From positions 1,054,001 through 1,118,000 of the forward strand of contig NZ_JALCLM010000001.1 in assembly GCF_022647885.1 (NCBI RefSeq): DNA of 64,000 bases, in the 5' to 3' direction. Positions 51,756 to 60,787 of this stretch are shown here, piece by piece. Made by a program: the position numbers and the translations under genes. The DNA is from Bifidobacterium sp. (GTDB lineage: Bacteria > Actinomycetota > Actinomycetes > Actinomycetales > Bifidobacteriaceae). The notes beneath the pieces were generated by a model that was not told the DNA's origin, searched no databases, and was given only the letters and a program-made list of their open reading frames with translations. The first letter of the stretch is position 1, and each line of letters opens with the position of its first letter.

Positions 51756-52425
51756 TCATACTTTGGGCTTCTTGGGCTGTATCAATTGCCGCCCGTCGCC
51801 CCTAAGAGCCTCAACGGTCCATGAAAGCAAAGCGGAAGATTGAATTGCACCTTCTTTGGCAGTCACCGGAATAATGTGTTGACCATCTGTTTGTCGGTTT
51901 AACCCATTCATCTCGGAGCTCGTCAGCAATAAGCACAGGCATTCTGTTGTGCACCGTGGCAGCATTGCCCGTAGATTCCCGCGTAAGTATTGTCGCTGTT
52001 AACATCCAAGGATCACCTCGTTGAGCACGCCACCAGGTATAAAGTCCGCCAAGTGACAGCGGTTTACCATCTGGATTAGAGAAATAATGCGGTTTCTGGT
52101 GTGCATCCCACTCGTAGCATCCGCAAGCGGGAATAATACAACGTTGCGTTCGAGCCGATAGTGCATAGCTTCGCTTCTGGAAAACGCTCTCAACTCGAGC
52201 GTTGTGCGTTGGGTAATCGAGTCTCGCAGTGGCCGACCAGGAGGGGATTAAATTCCAATATGCCGCAGCTGCATGCCTCACACCATCTCTACCATCGAGC
52301 ACGGTAGTAATCCTAGCTGTAGGTGCGATATTCCATGAAGGTGCAGGGATGTCTCCATCAGCAACCGCAGAATAATATTCTACGAGCTCATCAATAGGGA
52401 TATCGTTAGCAAAGCGCCCGCACAT
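51756..52425 (-). pseudogene. SOS-response-associated peptidase (SRAP/YedK/HMCES), frameshifted near the 3' end
   Basis: This family protects abasic sites in single-stranded DNA by covalent crosslinking through the Cys at position 2. The start MCGRFANDI has that Cys. WNIAPTARI, NARVESVFQKRSYALSARTQRCIIPACGCYEWD, and AATVHNRMPVLI give the conserved Asn, Glu and His. After RDEW the frame diverges into an unrelated Arg/Cys-rich end. The expected ending (LNRQTDGQHIIPVTAKE … GDGRQLIQPKKPKV) lies one base away, so removing one G from the GGG in GAATGGGTT would restore it. The catalytic core is complete, so a shortened product might still work. Confidence 0.8.
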
Positions 52426-52495
52426 GATTCAATCTTATAGCCGATGGATTGTAGTGCTTGTAATGAAAAGCTCTTGCTTCTCATGCTTTAATGCG

Positions 52496-52666
52496 TCACA
52501 AAAAACCTAGGAAAGACGCGACGACCACGATCGCTGCTGCGACCACAGCTAAAATGACAACAACCAAGTCCAAGCGTTCGCGACGCTTACGTTTTTTCTC
52601 AAAAACGGGACACACCTCACCGTGGGGGTGTGCCTCAACTTTGCAATCCTGGTCGTATTGGCACAT
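52496..52666 (-). CDS. Small Cys-rich tail-anchored membrane protein
   Basis: A 56-residue protein with the N-terminal cluster MCQYDQDCKVEAHPHGEVCP (three Cys and two His), then a basic KKRKRRER linker and a C-terminal hydrophobic helix LVVVILAVVAAAIVVVASFL. The arrangement suggests a tiny metal-binding or redox knuckle on the cytoplasmic face. The opposite strand is also open here, but its product is unstructured and basic. No known family. Confidence 0.5.
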   Translation of the reverse strand: MCQYDQDCKVEAHPHGEVCPVFEKKRKRRERLDLVVVILAVVAAAIVVVASFLGFL

Positions 52667-52905
52667 GAGGCTCAGTATAGTTGTCACACATTGCTGCACA
52701 TGTGCTTATCCCATGGGCAGATACAGATGCTGAGTAGATACTCAAAAACAGAGAATTCAGTTCGACATAACCTGTTAGGAAGACCTTAGATACTGACTAT
52801 GCATCATACAGTGTGCACAGCTGAAGAGCATTACCATTGTGCATTTCTATGATGTTTAGCAATCACAATATTTTCTATAGAAAACAACGCTGTCTATACA
52901 TACAA

Positions 52906-52944
52906 CTGTGCGCAGTCGATATGTTTAACATCGACTGCGCACAG
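52906..52944. terminator. Hairpin after the DUF805 gene
   Basis: CTGTGCGCAGTCGAT pairs with its exact complement over 15 bp with a 9-nt loop. It lies 31 nt past the DUF805 stop on the minus strand. The T tract is weak. The remaining ~240 bp toward 52667 hold no gene. Confidence 0.65.
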
Positions 52945-52975
52945 CAAGAATCAGCAAAATCGCTGACGTGATTGG

Positions 52976-53935
52976 TTATTGACGTGGACCTTCATAAGGC
53001 GGGTTAAACTGCTGCCCTGATTGACCACTTTGATCGTTGGGATCTTGTGGAGGCTGACTGTATGGTTGCGTTGGATCTGAGGGCTGTCCATACGGTTGTT
53101 CTGGGGCAGCGGGCTGTTCATAAGGTTGTGCCGAAGCTTGGTTGTTTGGATCGTATCCGCTCGGTGCTGACGTACCTTGAGTATACGAAGGATTCTGTGG
53201 GTAGTAGGGGTGTTGCTGCTGACCATATTGCTGTGGTGCTGTTTGCGGTACGTATGGCTGTCCGCTTTGATCCTGTTGTTGATATGGCTGTTGTTGCATC
53301 GGCTGAACGCCCATAGGGTTCATGGTATTAGGAGCCATGGGGTTAGATGCAGCTCTGCGATCAAAACGTGCACCTTCAGGATTCGATGCCATGCACATCA
53401 GCACTACCAAAGTGACATATCCAGCAATGATGAGGAGTATCGCAAACAGTAGAGCTACGATTCCGGTTCCTGCGGCCTGAGCAGCTGAGCTGCTGCCACC
53501 AAGAGAAGCAAAGCCAAAGAAGATACTTCCTATGCCTCCAACGAAGGCGAGGATGATGCCAACGAACATCAGTCCGTAGGGGAGTAACAACATAATGCCT
53601 GGCTTGTTCGAGTCATGTAGACGGCGTACTGCTACTGCAAGGCCAGGGATAAACACAGCTATTCCCCATGCTGTTGAGAGAAATTCGATGAAACCATTCT
53701 GATTAGTGAGTCCTGAGACGAATGAGAACGCGATACTCACGAGCACTAAGAACAGCTGAGCCCACCAATACTCACTTTTTGAAGCTCTTCCAGAGAACAC
53801 GACATATTTCTTGAAGAAGCGTTCGATTGCTTTTCCAAAAGTAATGCCATACCAAGGTAAGTCGATAGGAGGTTCGAATGTTTGCGGTGGTGCAGCGGGT
53901 GCGTAAGGCATTCCCGGCATTTGTGGTTGTGACAT
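52976..53935 (-). CDS. DUF805 membrane protein with Pro/Gln/Tyr-rich tail
   Basis: A 319-residue protein. Residues 28-195 form the DUF805 domain: FFKKYVVFSGRASKSEYWWAQLF, then helices and the conserved VRRLHDSNKPG motif. The N-terminal 25 residues and the C-terminal ~120 residues are low-complexity Pro/Gln/Tyr/Ser-rich with repeated QPY motifs, probably cytoplasmic and disordered. The ATG at 53935 has GGAGAGAG upstream. Function unknown; DUF805 proteins often occur in several copies in bifidobacteria (recollection). Confidence 0.85.
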   Translation of the reverse strand: MSQPQMPGMPYAPAAPPQTFEPPIDLPWYGITFGKAIERFFKKYVVFSGRASKSEYWWAQLFLVLVSIAFSFVSGLTNQNGFIEFLSTAWGIAVFIPGLAVAVRRLHDSNKPGIMLLLPYGLMFVGIILAFVGGIGSIFFGFASLGGSSSAAQAAGTGIVALLFAILLIIAGYVTLVVLMCMASNPEGARFDRRAASNPMAPNTMNPMGVQPMQQQPYQQQDQSGQPYVPQTAPQQYGQQQHPYYPQNPSYTQGTSAPSGYDPNNQASAQPYEQPAAPEQPYGQPSDPTQPYSQPPQDPNDQSGQSGQQFNPPYEGPRQ

Positions 53936-54070
53936 GCTTCTCTCTCCTTGTTTCGAAAACAGTCTCTCTAATTCTACTGCCCATTAGCAAAGCATGCACT
54001 GAGCGCACTAGAACTTTCATGCTTCGTCTGAATCAAATATCCAGTATGTGCGTCGTACCATACTGAAGGT

Positions 54071-54937
54071 ATGAAGAAGTTCAAGGAGAGGTTCGACGTT
54101 TTCAGCGACGCTGTATTCGCAATCATTTTGACCATCATGGTCTTGGAAGTTCCTGTCGAAGTTGTCAATGGAACGATTGATTACACCCAATTAGCTCAAA
54201 ATATTGGTGTGTATGTGGTGAGCTTCTGTTTTGTTGCTGACTGTTGGTATAAGCATGCATTGATTTTTAACGAGGTAGATGAGGTTTCACATCGCATTAT
54301 TATCAGAGATTTTCTATTAGTATTAGCAGTTTCATTAATCCCGGCGTTTACTAAGTTGATGATTTCTGATATTACTCAGACCACAGTGATGATGTGTGGT
54401 GTCGCATATCTGGTGGTCACGGTGATGGAGATCGTTATCGCCAGATCCATACTGCCTGCGAAATACAGTGATCCTGAACGCATGAAGGGCGTGTATACCT
54501 ATATTTTCGGTAAAACGAATATTGGCAGCATTACCATGATTATTATTTTCATTATTGTGGCATATTTCAGTCCTATTGCAGGTTTAGTGCTGTTTATTAT
54601 TGTTCCTGTGCGCTCCTTTATGTCGAACGCATCAAAACAGCAGAATTTAGCGGACATCTCGGAACTTGATGCAATTGGTGTGAGTAGCTTCATGAAGCTA
54701 TCTGAAAAAGATCGCAGAAAGTTTCTCAACTATCTTCGACGTTACATTCATGAGGCACGCAGAAGCGATAATAATGCCGAAGCAAAAAAGAATGCTTGGC
54801 ATCACTTCGTTAGGGAAGTGCAGCAGGCATTTGGTATCAGCGAGCAGCAAGTTTCCGAATGGTTTCAGGATGCTTCTGTGCTTAGAAAACGTTCCCGCGA
54901 TGACATCGAGAAGGTGCGAGAGCACAATTTGAGTTAG
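54071..54937 (+). CDS. TMEM175-family (DUF1211) putative potassium channel
   Basis: A 288-residue protein with the hallmark KERFDVFSDAVFAIILT at residues 5-21, the R/K-x-x-FSDAVFAI filter helix of bacterial TMEM175 channels. Five further helices follow up to about residue 190. The C-terminal ~90 residues are a charged cytoplasmic region that the bare family lacks (SEKDRRKFLNYLRRYIHEARR …). It would conduct potassium across the membrane. The ATG at 54071 is close behind GAAGG. It diverges from the DUF805 gene. Confidence 0.82.
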   Translation: MKKFKERFDVFSDAVFAIILTIMVLEVPVEVVNGTIDYTQLAQNIGVYVVSFCFVADCWYKHALIFNEVDEVSHRIIIRDFLLVLAVSLIPAFTKLMISDITQTTVMMCGVAYLVVTVMEIVIARSILPAKYSDPERMKGVYTYIFGKTNIGSITMIIIFIIVAYFSPIAGLVLFIIVPVRSFMSNASKQQNLADISELDAIGVSSFMKLSEKDRRKFLNYLRRYIHEARRSDNNAEAKKNAWHHFVREVQQAFGISEQQVSEWFQDASVLRKRSRDDIEKVREHNLS

Positions 54938-55017
54938 CGTTGACTCACTGTGTGGCTGAGAAGATAGTCAATAGATTTGGCCAGTTTCATGGTTAAGAAG
55001 ACAAGATTGGCGGTTGA

Positions 55018-56031
55018 ATGGTGAGTATGGATATGAATGCTAACGATGCTCCTTTGGTGAGCATCATCGTGCCTGTATATAACGTTGAGGAATTCCTCGA
55101 GGTGAGTATACGCAAGGCTTTGACTCAGACTTACCAGAATATTGAGCTCATTTTGGTTGACGATGAATCCGGAGATAGTAGTCCACAAATATGTGACTAT
55201 TGGGCGCAACATGATCATCGGGTGCGAGTGATTCACCAGTCCAACGGTGGGGTTTCTGCTGCTCGAAATGCAGGATTGCAATCTGCTAAGGGCGAGTACA
55301 TCTATTTCATGGACCCTGATGATGAAATTGAAACTCATCTTGTGGAACGCTGCTTAACTGCGATGGATAACGCTGGCGCTGATTTAGTGATGTTCCAATT
55401 CGATACGATTGGAGAATCCGGTCAAGAGCTTGAATCGTCATACAAACACAACGACTATGATGAATCGCAATTATTAACGCCGCAGGAAGCTATTAAGCAA
55501 CAGATTCAATCCGAAATCAATGGTTATTTTTGGGCTTTCCTAGCTCCCAGATCAACATACACTAAGCAGAATTTCTCGTTCCCTGTTGGCCGCAAGATTG
55601 AAGATATGGCTCGAATTTGTAACATTATTGGGGAGTCCCAACACATCCTGCGTATCCCGGATGTGCTCTATCACTACAGACTGCGTAGTGGATCTGCGAT
55701 GGGTGTGATTTCCACTTCGAATATGAGTGATTGGTTCCAGGCTGCAGAAGATCGCGAAGATTATATTCGCGATAGATATCCGGAATTAAAGGCCTTTGTT
55801 GCTCTTCAGACGCTTAACGTCTTGGGAAATACTGATTTTGAAAGCATACGGCAAAATATTGTCTATGGACTGAACATTGATCCTGATTCGCGAGCGAAGT
55901 TCAAAAAACGCTTGCAGAACTTTCTCGATGACTTGGAGGGCACGGATTTATCTGAGAAGGTCAAATTGCTGGTGGATTTCTTCAAAAGTGATAAATCATC
56001 CACAGCATCGAGCTCTGCAAACGAGTCCTAA
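55018..56031 (+). CDS. Family 2 glycosyltransferase
   Basis: A 337-residue inverting glycosyltransferase of GT-A fold. VSIIVPVYNVEEFLEVSI is the nucleotide-sugar strand, VDDESGDSS the first acidic motif, SNGGVSAARNAGL the conserved linker, and MDPDDEI the DxD metal site. The second half lacks membrane helices. It likely adds a sugar to a cell-wall or capsular glycan or teichoic acid. Starts at 55018, 55027 and 55033 cannot be separated. No other glycan genes are next to it. Confidence 0.85.
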   Translation: MVSMDMNANDAPLVSIIVPVYNVEEFLEVSIRKALTQTYQNIELILVDDESGDSSPQICDYWAQHDHRVRVIHQSNGGVSAARNAGLQSAKGEYIYFMDPDDEIETHLVERCLTAMDNAGADLVMFQFDTIGESGQELESSYKHNDYDESQLLTPQEAIKQQIQSEINGYFWAFLAPRSTYTKQNFSFPVGRKIEDMARICNIIGESQHILRIPDVLYHYRLRSGSAMGVISTSNMSDWFQAAEDREDYIRDRYPELKAFVALQTLNVLGNTDFESIRQNIVYGLNIDPDSRAKFKKRLQNFLDDLEGTDLSEKVKLLVDFFKSDKSSTASSSANES

Positions 56032-56343
56032 AGACTGTCACGTTATATTGAATAGTTATAACTCGTTGAAAGTTGGGGCTTGTGTGGTGAATAAGGACAG
56101 CAGTGCCGCAACATTGGTGAATCCGTGAACTGCGTAACTTTCCGGGTGCTTATTTGCTGATTAGCTCATCCTGTTCATCTATTCATGGAGCAATAGAGAG
56201 TGACATGAGAGATTTCATTCGGCGTGTCGTTATGCAGCTTTGAATTGAGGCCAGAGTAAACCGGCTCTAAACTGCTGGTGGTCGACCCTCAGCCGGCCAT
56301 AACAGCAGTATGGACGGCAATACAGATGTGTGGAAGGGCAACA
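56032..56343. other. Intergenic region before the PanE-like gene
   Basis: The 312 bp have no supported gene. A short dyad, GTTATATTGAATAGTTATAAC (imperfect), is at about 56042-56061, just after the glycosyltransferase stop. Otherwise nothing is recognised. Confidence 0.4.
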
Positions 56344-57327
56344 ATGAAATATGCGGTAATCGGGGCAGGCGGTATGGGAGTCCAATACGGCGTCCTGTTG
56401 CAAGAATTCGCAGGTAAAGAAGTCGACTTCATTGATACTTGGGAAGACAACGTTGAAAAAATCCGTGAGCAAGGTGGAGTCTATGTGTCACAGGATGAGA
56501 AAGATCGACATCTTGCCCCAATCCATATTTATTACCCTGAGGAATACACCGGAGATCCCGACGTGTGGATTGTATTTCTCAAACAGATGCAGCTTGATGG
56601 TGTGCTCAAGCGTTGTGCTGCTTTATTTCACAGTCATCAGTATGTATTCTCTGCGATGAATGGCTATGGACATTTTGAGAAGTTGGCTCAGTATTTTAAT
56701 CCATCCCATATTTTTGGTGGCACTGCACTTATCGGTGCTGAGGTATATGGCCCGGGGGATATGAACTTCACTGGTGGAGCGAGTGCAAAAGCCATGAATA
56801 TGTGTGCCTACGACGAATCTGTGAATGATGACGCCATTAATAACGTGGAACACACTATTTTTGAAGATTTCACTGCAGCAACATTGAACCCCACCATAGT
56901 AAGTAATTTCATGGGTATGTGTATGGCAAAAATTGTTTTCAACTCTGTGCTAAACACGCTCTGCACGATGTATCAAATCCGTTTTGGTGAGTTTATGAAA
57001 CATCCAGGGGCTCGATGGATGACTGAACAACTGGTCGATGAAGCTTATACGGCTGCGGAAAAGGCCGGTTTGACTTTGCTGGGCACACGCGAATCGGAAG
57101 TTGATACGATCTGCCACACAGCAGGGGTTGCACATCCTTTGCACTATCCCTCGATGTATCAAGATCTTACAAAAGGGCGGCCCACTGAAGTGGATTACAT
57201 TAATGGGTATATTGCTGAGATAGGGCGTGCACACGGTTATGAATGCCGTTTACATGAGTTTGTGACGCAAGAATTGCATTTAGCAGAATTAGCGTTTGCT
57301 ATTCATCATCCTGAATTTGCTCACTAA
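56344..57327 (+). CDS. Ketopantoate reductase (PanE/ApbA) family dehydrogenase
   Basis: A 327-residue NAD(P)-dependent oxidoreductase. MKYAVIGAGGMGVQYGVLLQ is the Rossmann nucleotide site. The C-terminal domain carries KIVFNSVLNTLCTMYQIRFGE with the conserved Lys and Asn, and HYPSMYQDLTKGRPTEVDYINGYIAEIG with the family's S-M-x-Q-D and E-ID-x-N-G motifs. True PanE reduces 2-oxopantoate to pantoate; many relatives act on other 2-oxo acids. The neighbouring gene is a 2-hydroxyacid dehydrogenase, so a shared 2-oxo acid pathway is possible. The ATG at 56344 has GGAAGGG upstream; a longer in-frame start is not supported. Confidence 0.82.
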   Translation: MKYAVIGAGGMGVQYGVLLQEFAGKEVDFIDTWEDNVEKIREQGGVYVSQDEKDRHLAPIHIYYPEEYTGDPDVWIVFLKQMQLDGVLKRCAALFHSHQYVFSAMNGYGHFEKLAQYFNPSHIFGGTALIGAEVYGPGDMNFTGGASAKAMNMCAYDESVNDDAINNVEHTIFEDFTAATLNPTIVSNFMGMCMAKIVFNSVLNTLCTMYQIRFGEFMKHPGARWMTEQLVDEAYTAAEKAGLTLLGTRESEVDTICHTAGVAHPLHYPSMYQDLTKGRPTEVDYINGYIAEIGRAHGYECRLHEFVTQELHLAELAFAIHHPEFAH

Positions 57328-57446
57328 TAGCCGCTTCAGCTTCACACAAGCGAAGATGACTGATCGGTGCTGTGAGGTGATGAATCCACACACTATGACA
57401 TGAAGTAACAACCGTGAAGTAAGAACGTAAGAAATGAAGGGGAGTT

Positions 57447-58508
57447 ATGTCTGAACCAGCACCGTTTGAACCAGCATGGTCTGAGCCGGCACCGTCATAT
57501 TCACCGCTGTCTGTAGGTATTATCGGACTCGGACATGTTGGTCCACACGTGGCTAACAGTCTGATTCTCCAAGGTATCGCCGATGAATTGTTGTTGTGCG
57601 ATACCAACGAGGATAAGCTTGCTGCAGAGGTACAAGATCTCAATGATTCCACGGTCTTTGCTCCACATCGTGTGGTGGTGCACAATTGCCATGCTGAGTA
57701 CGAGCGCCTTGCTGGGTGCGACGTCATAGTCAATTCTTCCGGTCAGGTAACGCTTTCAGCAATCAGCCGCACAGGAGAACTATTCAAAGCTATCGATGAT
57801 GTGCGTTCATACGTAGGACGTATTGCAGCTGCGGGGTTCACAGGGTTCTGGGTTAATGTTTCTAATCCATGTGATGTGGTCACCCGTGAAATTCAACGAC
57901 TTTCAGGACTGCCTGCAAGTCATGTTATGGGCACAGGAACAGTTCTCGACTCTGCGCGCCTGAGAACAGTTATTTCTCTACGTACTGGTCTTGCGCCAGA
58001 ATCAATTCAGGCATACATGATTGGTGAGCATGGCAATACCCAGATAGCTGCCTGGTCCTCAATTAGCATTGCAGGAACATTACTCAGCAGTCTCAGCAAA
58101 CACGAAACATATAATCTAGATGCCGCGGAAGTTGAATCTAAGGCTCGAGAAGGTGGGTACGTTTCATACCATGGCAAAAAGTGCACCGAGTATGCCATTG
58201 GCAATGCAGCTACACGTATTGTTAGGGCGATTGTTCACAATGAACATGTGGTGCTGTCTGCTTCAGTACAGCTCAACGGTGAATATGGGCAGCAAGGTTT
58301 GTACATTTCAGTTCCATGTGTGATCAGTGCACAAGGAGCTGGCGACATTTTCGAATTGAGTTTGACGGATGTTGAGCGCAAGGGTTTTGAGGCTTCATGC
58401 GATGTTGTGAGAAGCAATTACGCGAAGCTTGCTCCTATGTCTGTCGAAGCTGCCAGAACGCTTCCTATTGACATACCACGTCATCAAGGGGACGACCGAT
58501 TCGAATAA
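57447..58508 (+). CDS. L-lactate/L-2-hydroxyacid dehydrogenase family protein
   Basis: A 353-residue LDH/MDH-family enzyme. A Pro/Ala/Glu-rich N-terminal extension of about 20 residues precedes the Rossmann motif VGIIGLGHVGPHVANSLI. VNVSNPCDVVTREI, MGTGTVLDSARLR (catalytic Asp-Arg) and MIGEHGNTQIAAWS (catalytic His) are intact. The substrate loop reads SSGQVTLSAISRTGEL, lacking the usual LDH ANQKPGE-R sequence. This and the segment spacing resemble L-2-hydroxyisocaproate dehydrogenases that accept larger 2-oxo acids. Specificity is an inference. The ATG has GGGGAG 7 nt upstream. It follows the PanE-like gene by 119 bp. Confidence 0.82.
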   Translation: MSEPAPFEPAWSEPAPSYSPLSVGIIGLGHVGPHVANSLILQGIADELLLCDTNEDKLAAEVQDLNDSTVFAPHRVVVHNCHAEYERLAGCDVIVNSSGQVTLSAISRTGELFKAIDDVRSYVGRIAAAGFTGFWVNVSNPCDVVTREIQRLSGLPASHVMGTGTVLDSARLRTVISLRTGLAPESIQAYMIGEHGNTQIAAWSSISIAGTLLSSLSKHETYNLDAAEVESKAREGGYVSYHGKKCTEYAIGNAATRIVRAIVHNEHVVLSASVQLNGEYGQQGLYISVPCVISAQGAGDIFELSLTDVERKGFEASCDVVRSNYAKLAPMSVEAARTLPIDIPRHQGDDRFE

Positions 58509-58531
58509 GTCGATTCGCACAGTGTGCAATC

Positions 58532-58583
58532 ACGGTGTGATTGAACAAGGCGATTGAACGGTGTGATTGAACAAGGCGAATTA
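58532..58583 (+). repeat. Tandem 26-bp repeat, two copies
   Basis: Two adjacent 26-bp units beginning ACGGTGTGATTGAACAAGGC lie at 58532-58557 and 58558-58583, differing only in the last few bases. They sit in the 251-bp gap upstream of metQ. They could vary in number between strains or bind a regulator. No SAM riboswitch or T-box was recognised in this gap. Confidence 0.75.
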
Positions 58584-58759
58584 CCGCAGAGTTTTTAGTC
58601 GCACAGACATTGGGTATTAATTCAATTTAAGAGAGCTTATAAGTTTTACCGTGAGGCGCGCCCTGTTCTTCGTGTCGGAGCTTTACTAGCATGGCACTCG
58701 TTATTGAATTTGGACTGCTTGAGAACACAGTTGAATTTTGGTTGAGAAAGAGAGAGACC

Positions 58760-59572
58760 ATGAAGAAGAAGTTATTGGCAGGAGCGCTCGCGATTATTGC
58801 ATCCTTGAGCCTGGTGGGGTGTGGTAGTAGTTCTTCCGCGGAGAAGCATGATTATGTAGTCGGTGTAGCTAGCGACCAGCAGAAGGAAATTTGGGAGTAT
58901 GTCGGTGATCAGGTTAAGAAAGAAGGCATAACTATTGATGTGAAACTCTTCTCTGGCTACACCGAAGAAAACCCTGCTTTAGTGGATGGCAGCTTGGATT
59001 TGAACAGCTTCCAGCACGTTGCATATTTAAATAACTTCAATAAAGAAAACAACGCTGATCTAGTACCGATTGGATACACGTTGATCTCTCCCTTTGGACT
59101 GTATTCCAACATAATCAAGGATTACAAAGATCTCAAGGATGGTGACACTGTAGCTATTCCGAACGATGTGACCAATGGGGGACGTGCATTACAACTTCTA
59201 GATGCAATTGGTGTTATCAAATTGAAGTCAGATGCTCCTGATTCTCCGACTACTAAAGATATTGAAAGCTACGTGAAGAAGATCACTATCAAGGAATTGC
59301 AGGCAGATCAGATAGCCGCTGCGCTTCCTGATGTGACCGCAGCGACCATTAATACCAACTATGTGACCGATCAGCTACACACCACTCCGAAGGATTCAGC
59401 AATCTACATTGACACCGACCATATTGACTCGGTAAATGATATCTATAGAAACGTTATTGTGGCGCGTAAAGCTGACAAAGACAAGGCTGATTTCAAGAAG
59501 ATTGTTAAGGCATACCAAACGGATGCTGTGGCGAAACTTATTGAAAAGACCAACGATATCCCAGCTTGGTGA
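58760..59572 (+). CDS. metQ: Methionine ABC transporter substrate-binding lipoprotein
   Basis: A 270-residue NlpA/MetQ lipoprotein. The signal peptide KKKLLAGALAIIASLSL ends in the lipobox LVGCG. The NlpA signature segments are visible: LVDGSLDLNSFQHVAYLNNFNKENNADLVPIG, then TVAIPNDVTNGGRALQLLD and the C-terminal VTAATINTNYV. It captures methionine outside the cell for MetNI. The ATG at 58760 follows an AGAGAGAG ribosome site. A strong terminator separates it from metN, so the binding protein can be made in excess. Confidence 0.92.
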   Translation: MKKKLLAGALAIIASLSLVGCGSSSSAEKHDYVVGVASDQQKEIWEYVGDQVKKEGITIDVKLFSGYTEENPALVDGSLDLNSFQHVAYLNNFNKENNADLVPIGYTLISPFGLYSNIIKDYKDLKDGDTVAIPNDVTNGGRALQLLDAIGVIKLKSDAPDSPTTKDIESYVKKITIKELQADQIAAALPDVTAATINTNYVTDQLHTTPKDSAIYIDTDHIDSVNDIYRNVIVARKADKDKADFKKIVKAYQTDAVAKLIEKTNDIPAW

Positions 59573-59625
59573 TCGGTGATTAATGGTTGGTGGTTGATGG
59601 CTAGCCAGCGCCAACAGATAAATGA

Positions 59626-59662
59626 CCAAAAGGGGAGTCCGGTGACCGGCCTCCCCTTTTGG
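59626..59662 (+). terminator. Terminator or attenuator between metQ and metN
   Basis: CCAAAAGGGGAG-T-CCGG pairs with CCGG-C-CTCCCCTTTTGG around a TGA loop, a very stable hairpin 54 nt after metQ. The TTTT lies in the stem. Partial read-through would give less metNI than metQ, or metNI may have its own promoter in the following 94 bp. Confidence 0.8.
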
Positions 59663-59755
59663 CAGGATTATCACTACCTTAGTAACAGTAAAGACTGAAA
59701 CGCGTTAACCGTGCAGCAGACGATGACAGATTGACGTGGATTTGTAGCGAGTGAG

Positions 59756-60787
59756 GTGGAAGTGATAGAGCTTAATGACATTCTGGTCTCCTTCGAGCAG
59801 AAGAAGCACCCAGTAGTTGCTGTCAATCATGTCTCTTTGAGTGTGCCGAAAGCTTCGATTTACGGCATCGTGGGTTTTTCCGGCGCAGGCAAATCGACTC
59901 TAGTGCGCGTGATCAACTTGCTGCAACGGCCGAATGAGGGTTCTGTCACGGTAGACGGTGTCGATTTGTTGAGCTTGTCTCCGCGAAAGTTGCGCGAGGC
60001 GCGTAAGAATATCGGCATGATTTTCCAGCACTTCAATTTGATGGAGTCGCGCACGGTCTTCGACAACGTAGCCTTCGCTCTCAAAGGTAGTGGTCTGGAT
60101 AAGCAAGCACGTCGCAACAAGATTGAGCATCTGCTTGATCTGGTCGGAATCTTAGGCAAGCAGGACTCATACCCTCATCAGTTGTCTGGGGGGCAGAAGC
60201 AGCGTGTCGCCATTGCTCGAGCTTTGGCCAATGACCCGAAAATATTGCTCTGTGACGAAGCAACAAGTGCCCTAGACCCGAAAACGACTCTTGCTGTACT
60301 GAAATTGCTTAAAGAAATTAACAAGCGTCTCGATATTACGATTGTGCTTATTACCCATGAGATGCAAGTTGTCAAAGAAATTTGTGACACAGTTGCGGTT
60401 ATGGATCGTGGCCGAATTATTGAGCGCGGTGGCGTGGCTGAGATTTTCAGTAACCCCAAAGAGACCTTGACAGCAGACTTCATACGTACTGCTACTCATA
60501 TTGAACAGGCTGAGCAGACCATTTTGGAATATGCGAAAGGCCAAGACATTTTTGAACTGAAATTCTCGGGTGAACGGGCTTCCGAACCGGTGATAGTGGA
60601 ATTGTATAAACAATTTGGTCTGACCACTAATGTTCTTTATGGCAGTGTCGAATACTTGCAGAACACTCCGCTAGGAACGATGCTGGTGAGTTTTGATAGC
60701 AGCGACCGAATCACTGAGGTCAAAGAATTCCTGCGGGGCGAGGGTATCTCGATGCAGCAGGTGAACGCAGGGGAGCGTGAATCATGA
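59756..60787 (+). CDS. metN: Methionine ABC transporter ATP-binding protein
   Basis: A 343-residue ABC ATPase. Walker A is GFSGAGKSTLVR, the signature is LSGGQKQRVAIARAL and Walker B is ILLCDEATSALD, followed by the switch His in LITHEMQVV. A C-terminal regulatory NIL (C2) domain occupies about residues 265-340, the region that senses internal methionine in MetN. The GTG at 59756 is the first start; a GTG at 59762 is also possible. It overlaps metI by 4 nt (ATGA). Confidence 0.93.
   Translation: MEVIELNDILVSFEQKKHPVVAVNHVSLSVPKASIYGIVGFSGAGKSTLVRVINLLQRPNEGSVTVDGVDLLSLSPRKLREARKNIGMIFQHFNLMESRTVFDNVAFALKGSGLDKQARRNKIEHLLDLVGILGKQDSYPHQLSGGQKQRVAIARALANDPKILLCDEATSALDPKTTLAVLKLLKEINKRLDITIVLITHEMQVVKEICDTVAVMDRGRIIERGGVAEIFSNPKETLTADFIRTATHIEQAEQTILEYAKGQDIFELKFSGERASEPVIVELYKQFGLTTNVLYGSVEYLQNTPLGTMLVSFDSSDRITEVKEFLRGEGISMQQVNAGERES

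Noticed and set aside
58584-58759. SAM riboswitch or T-box before metQ
   Set aside because: I could not find the conserved SAM aptamer or T-box words, nor an adjacent terminator/antiterminator pair.
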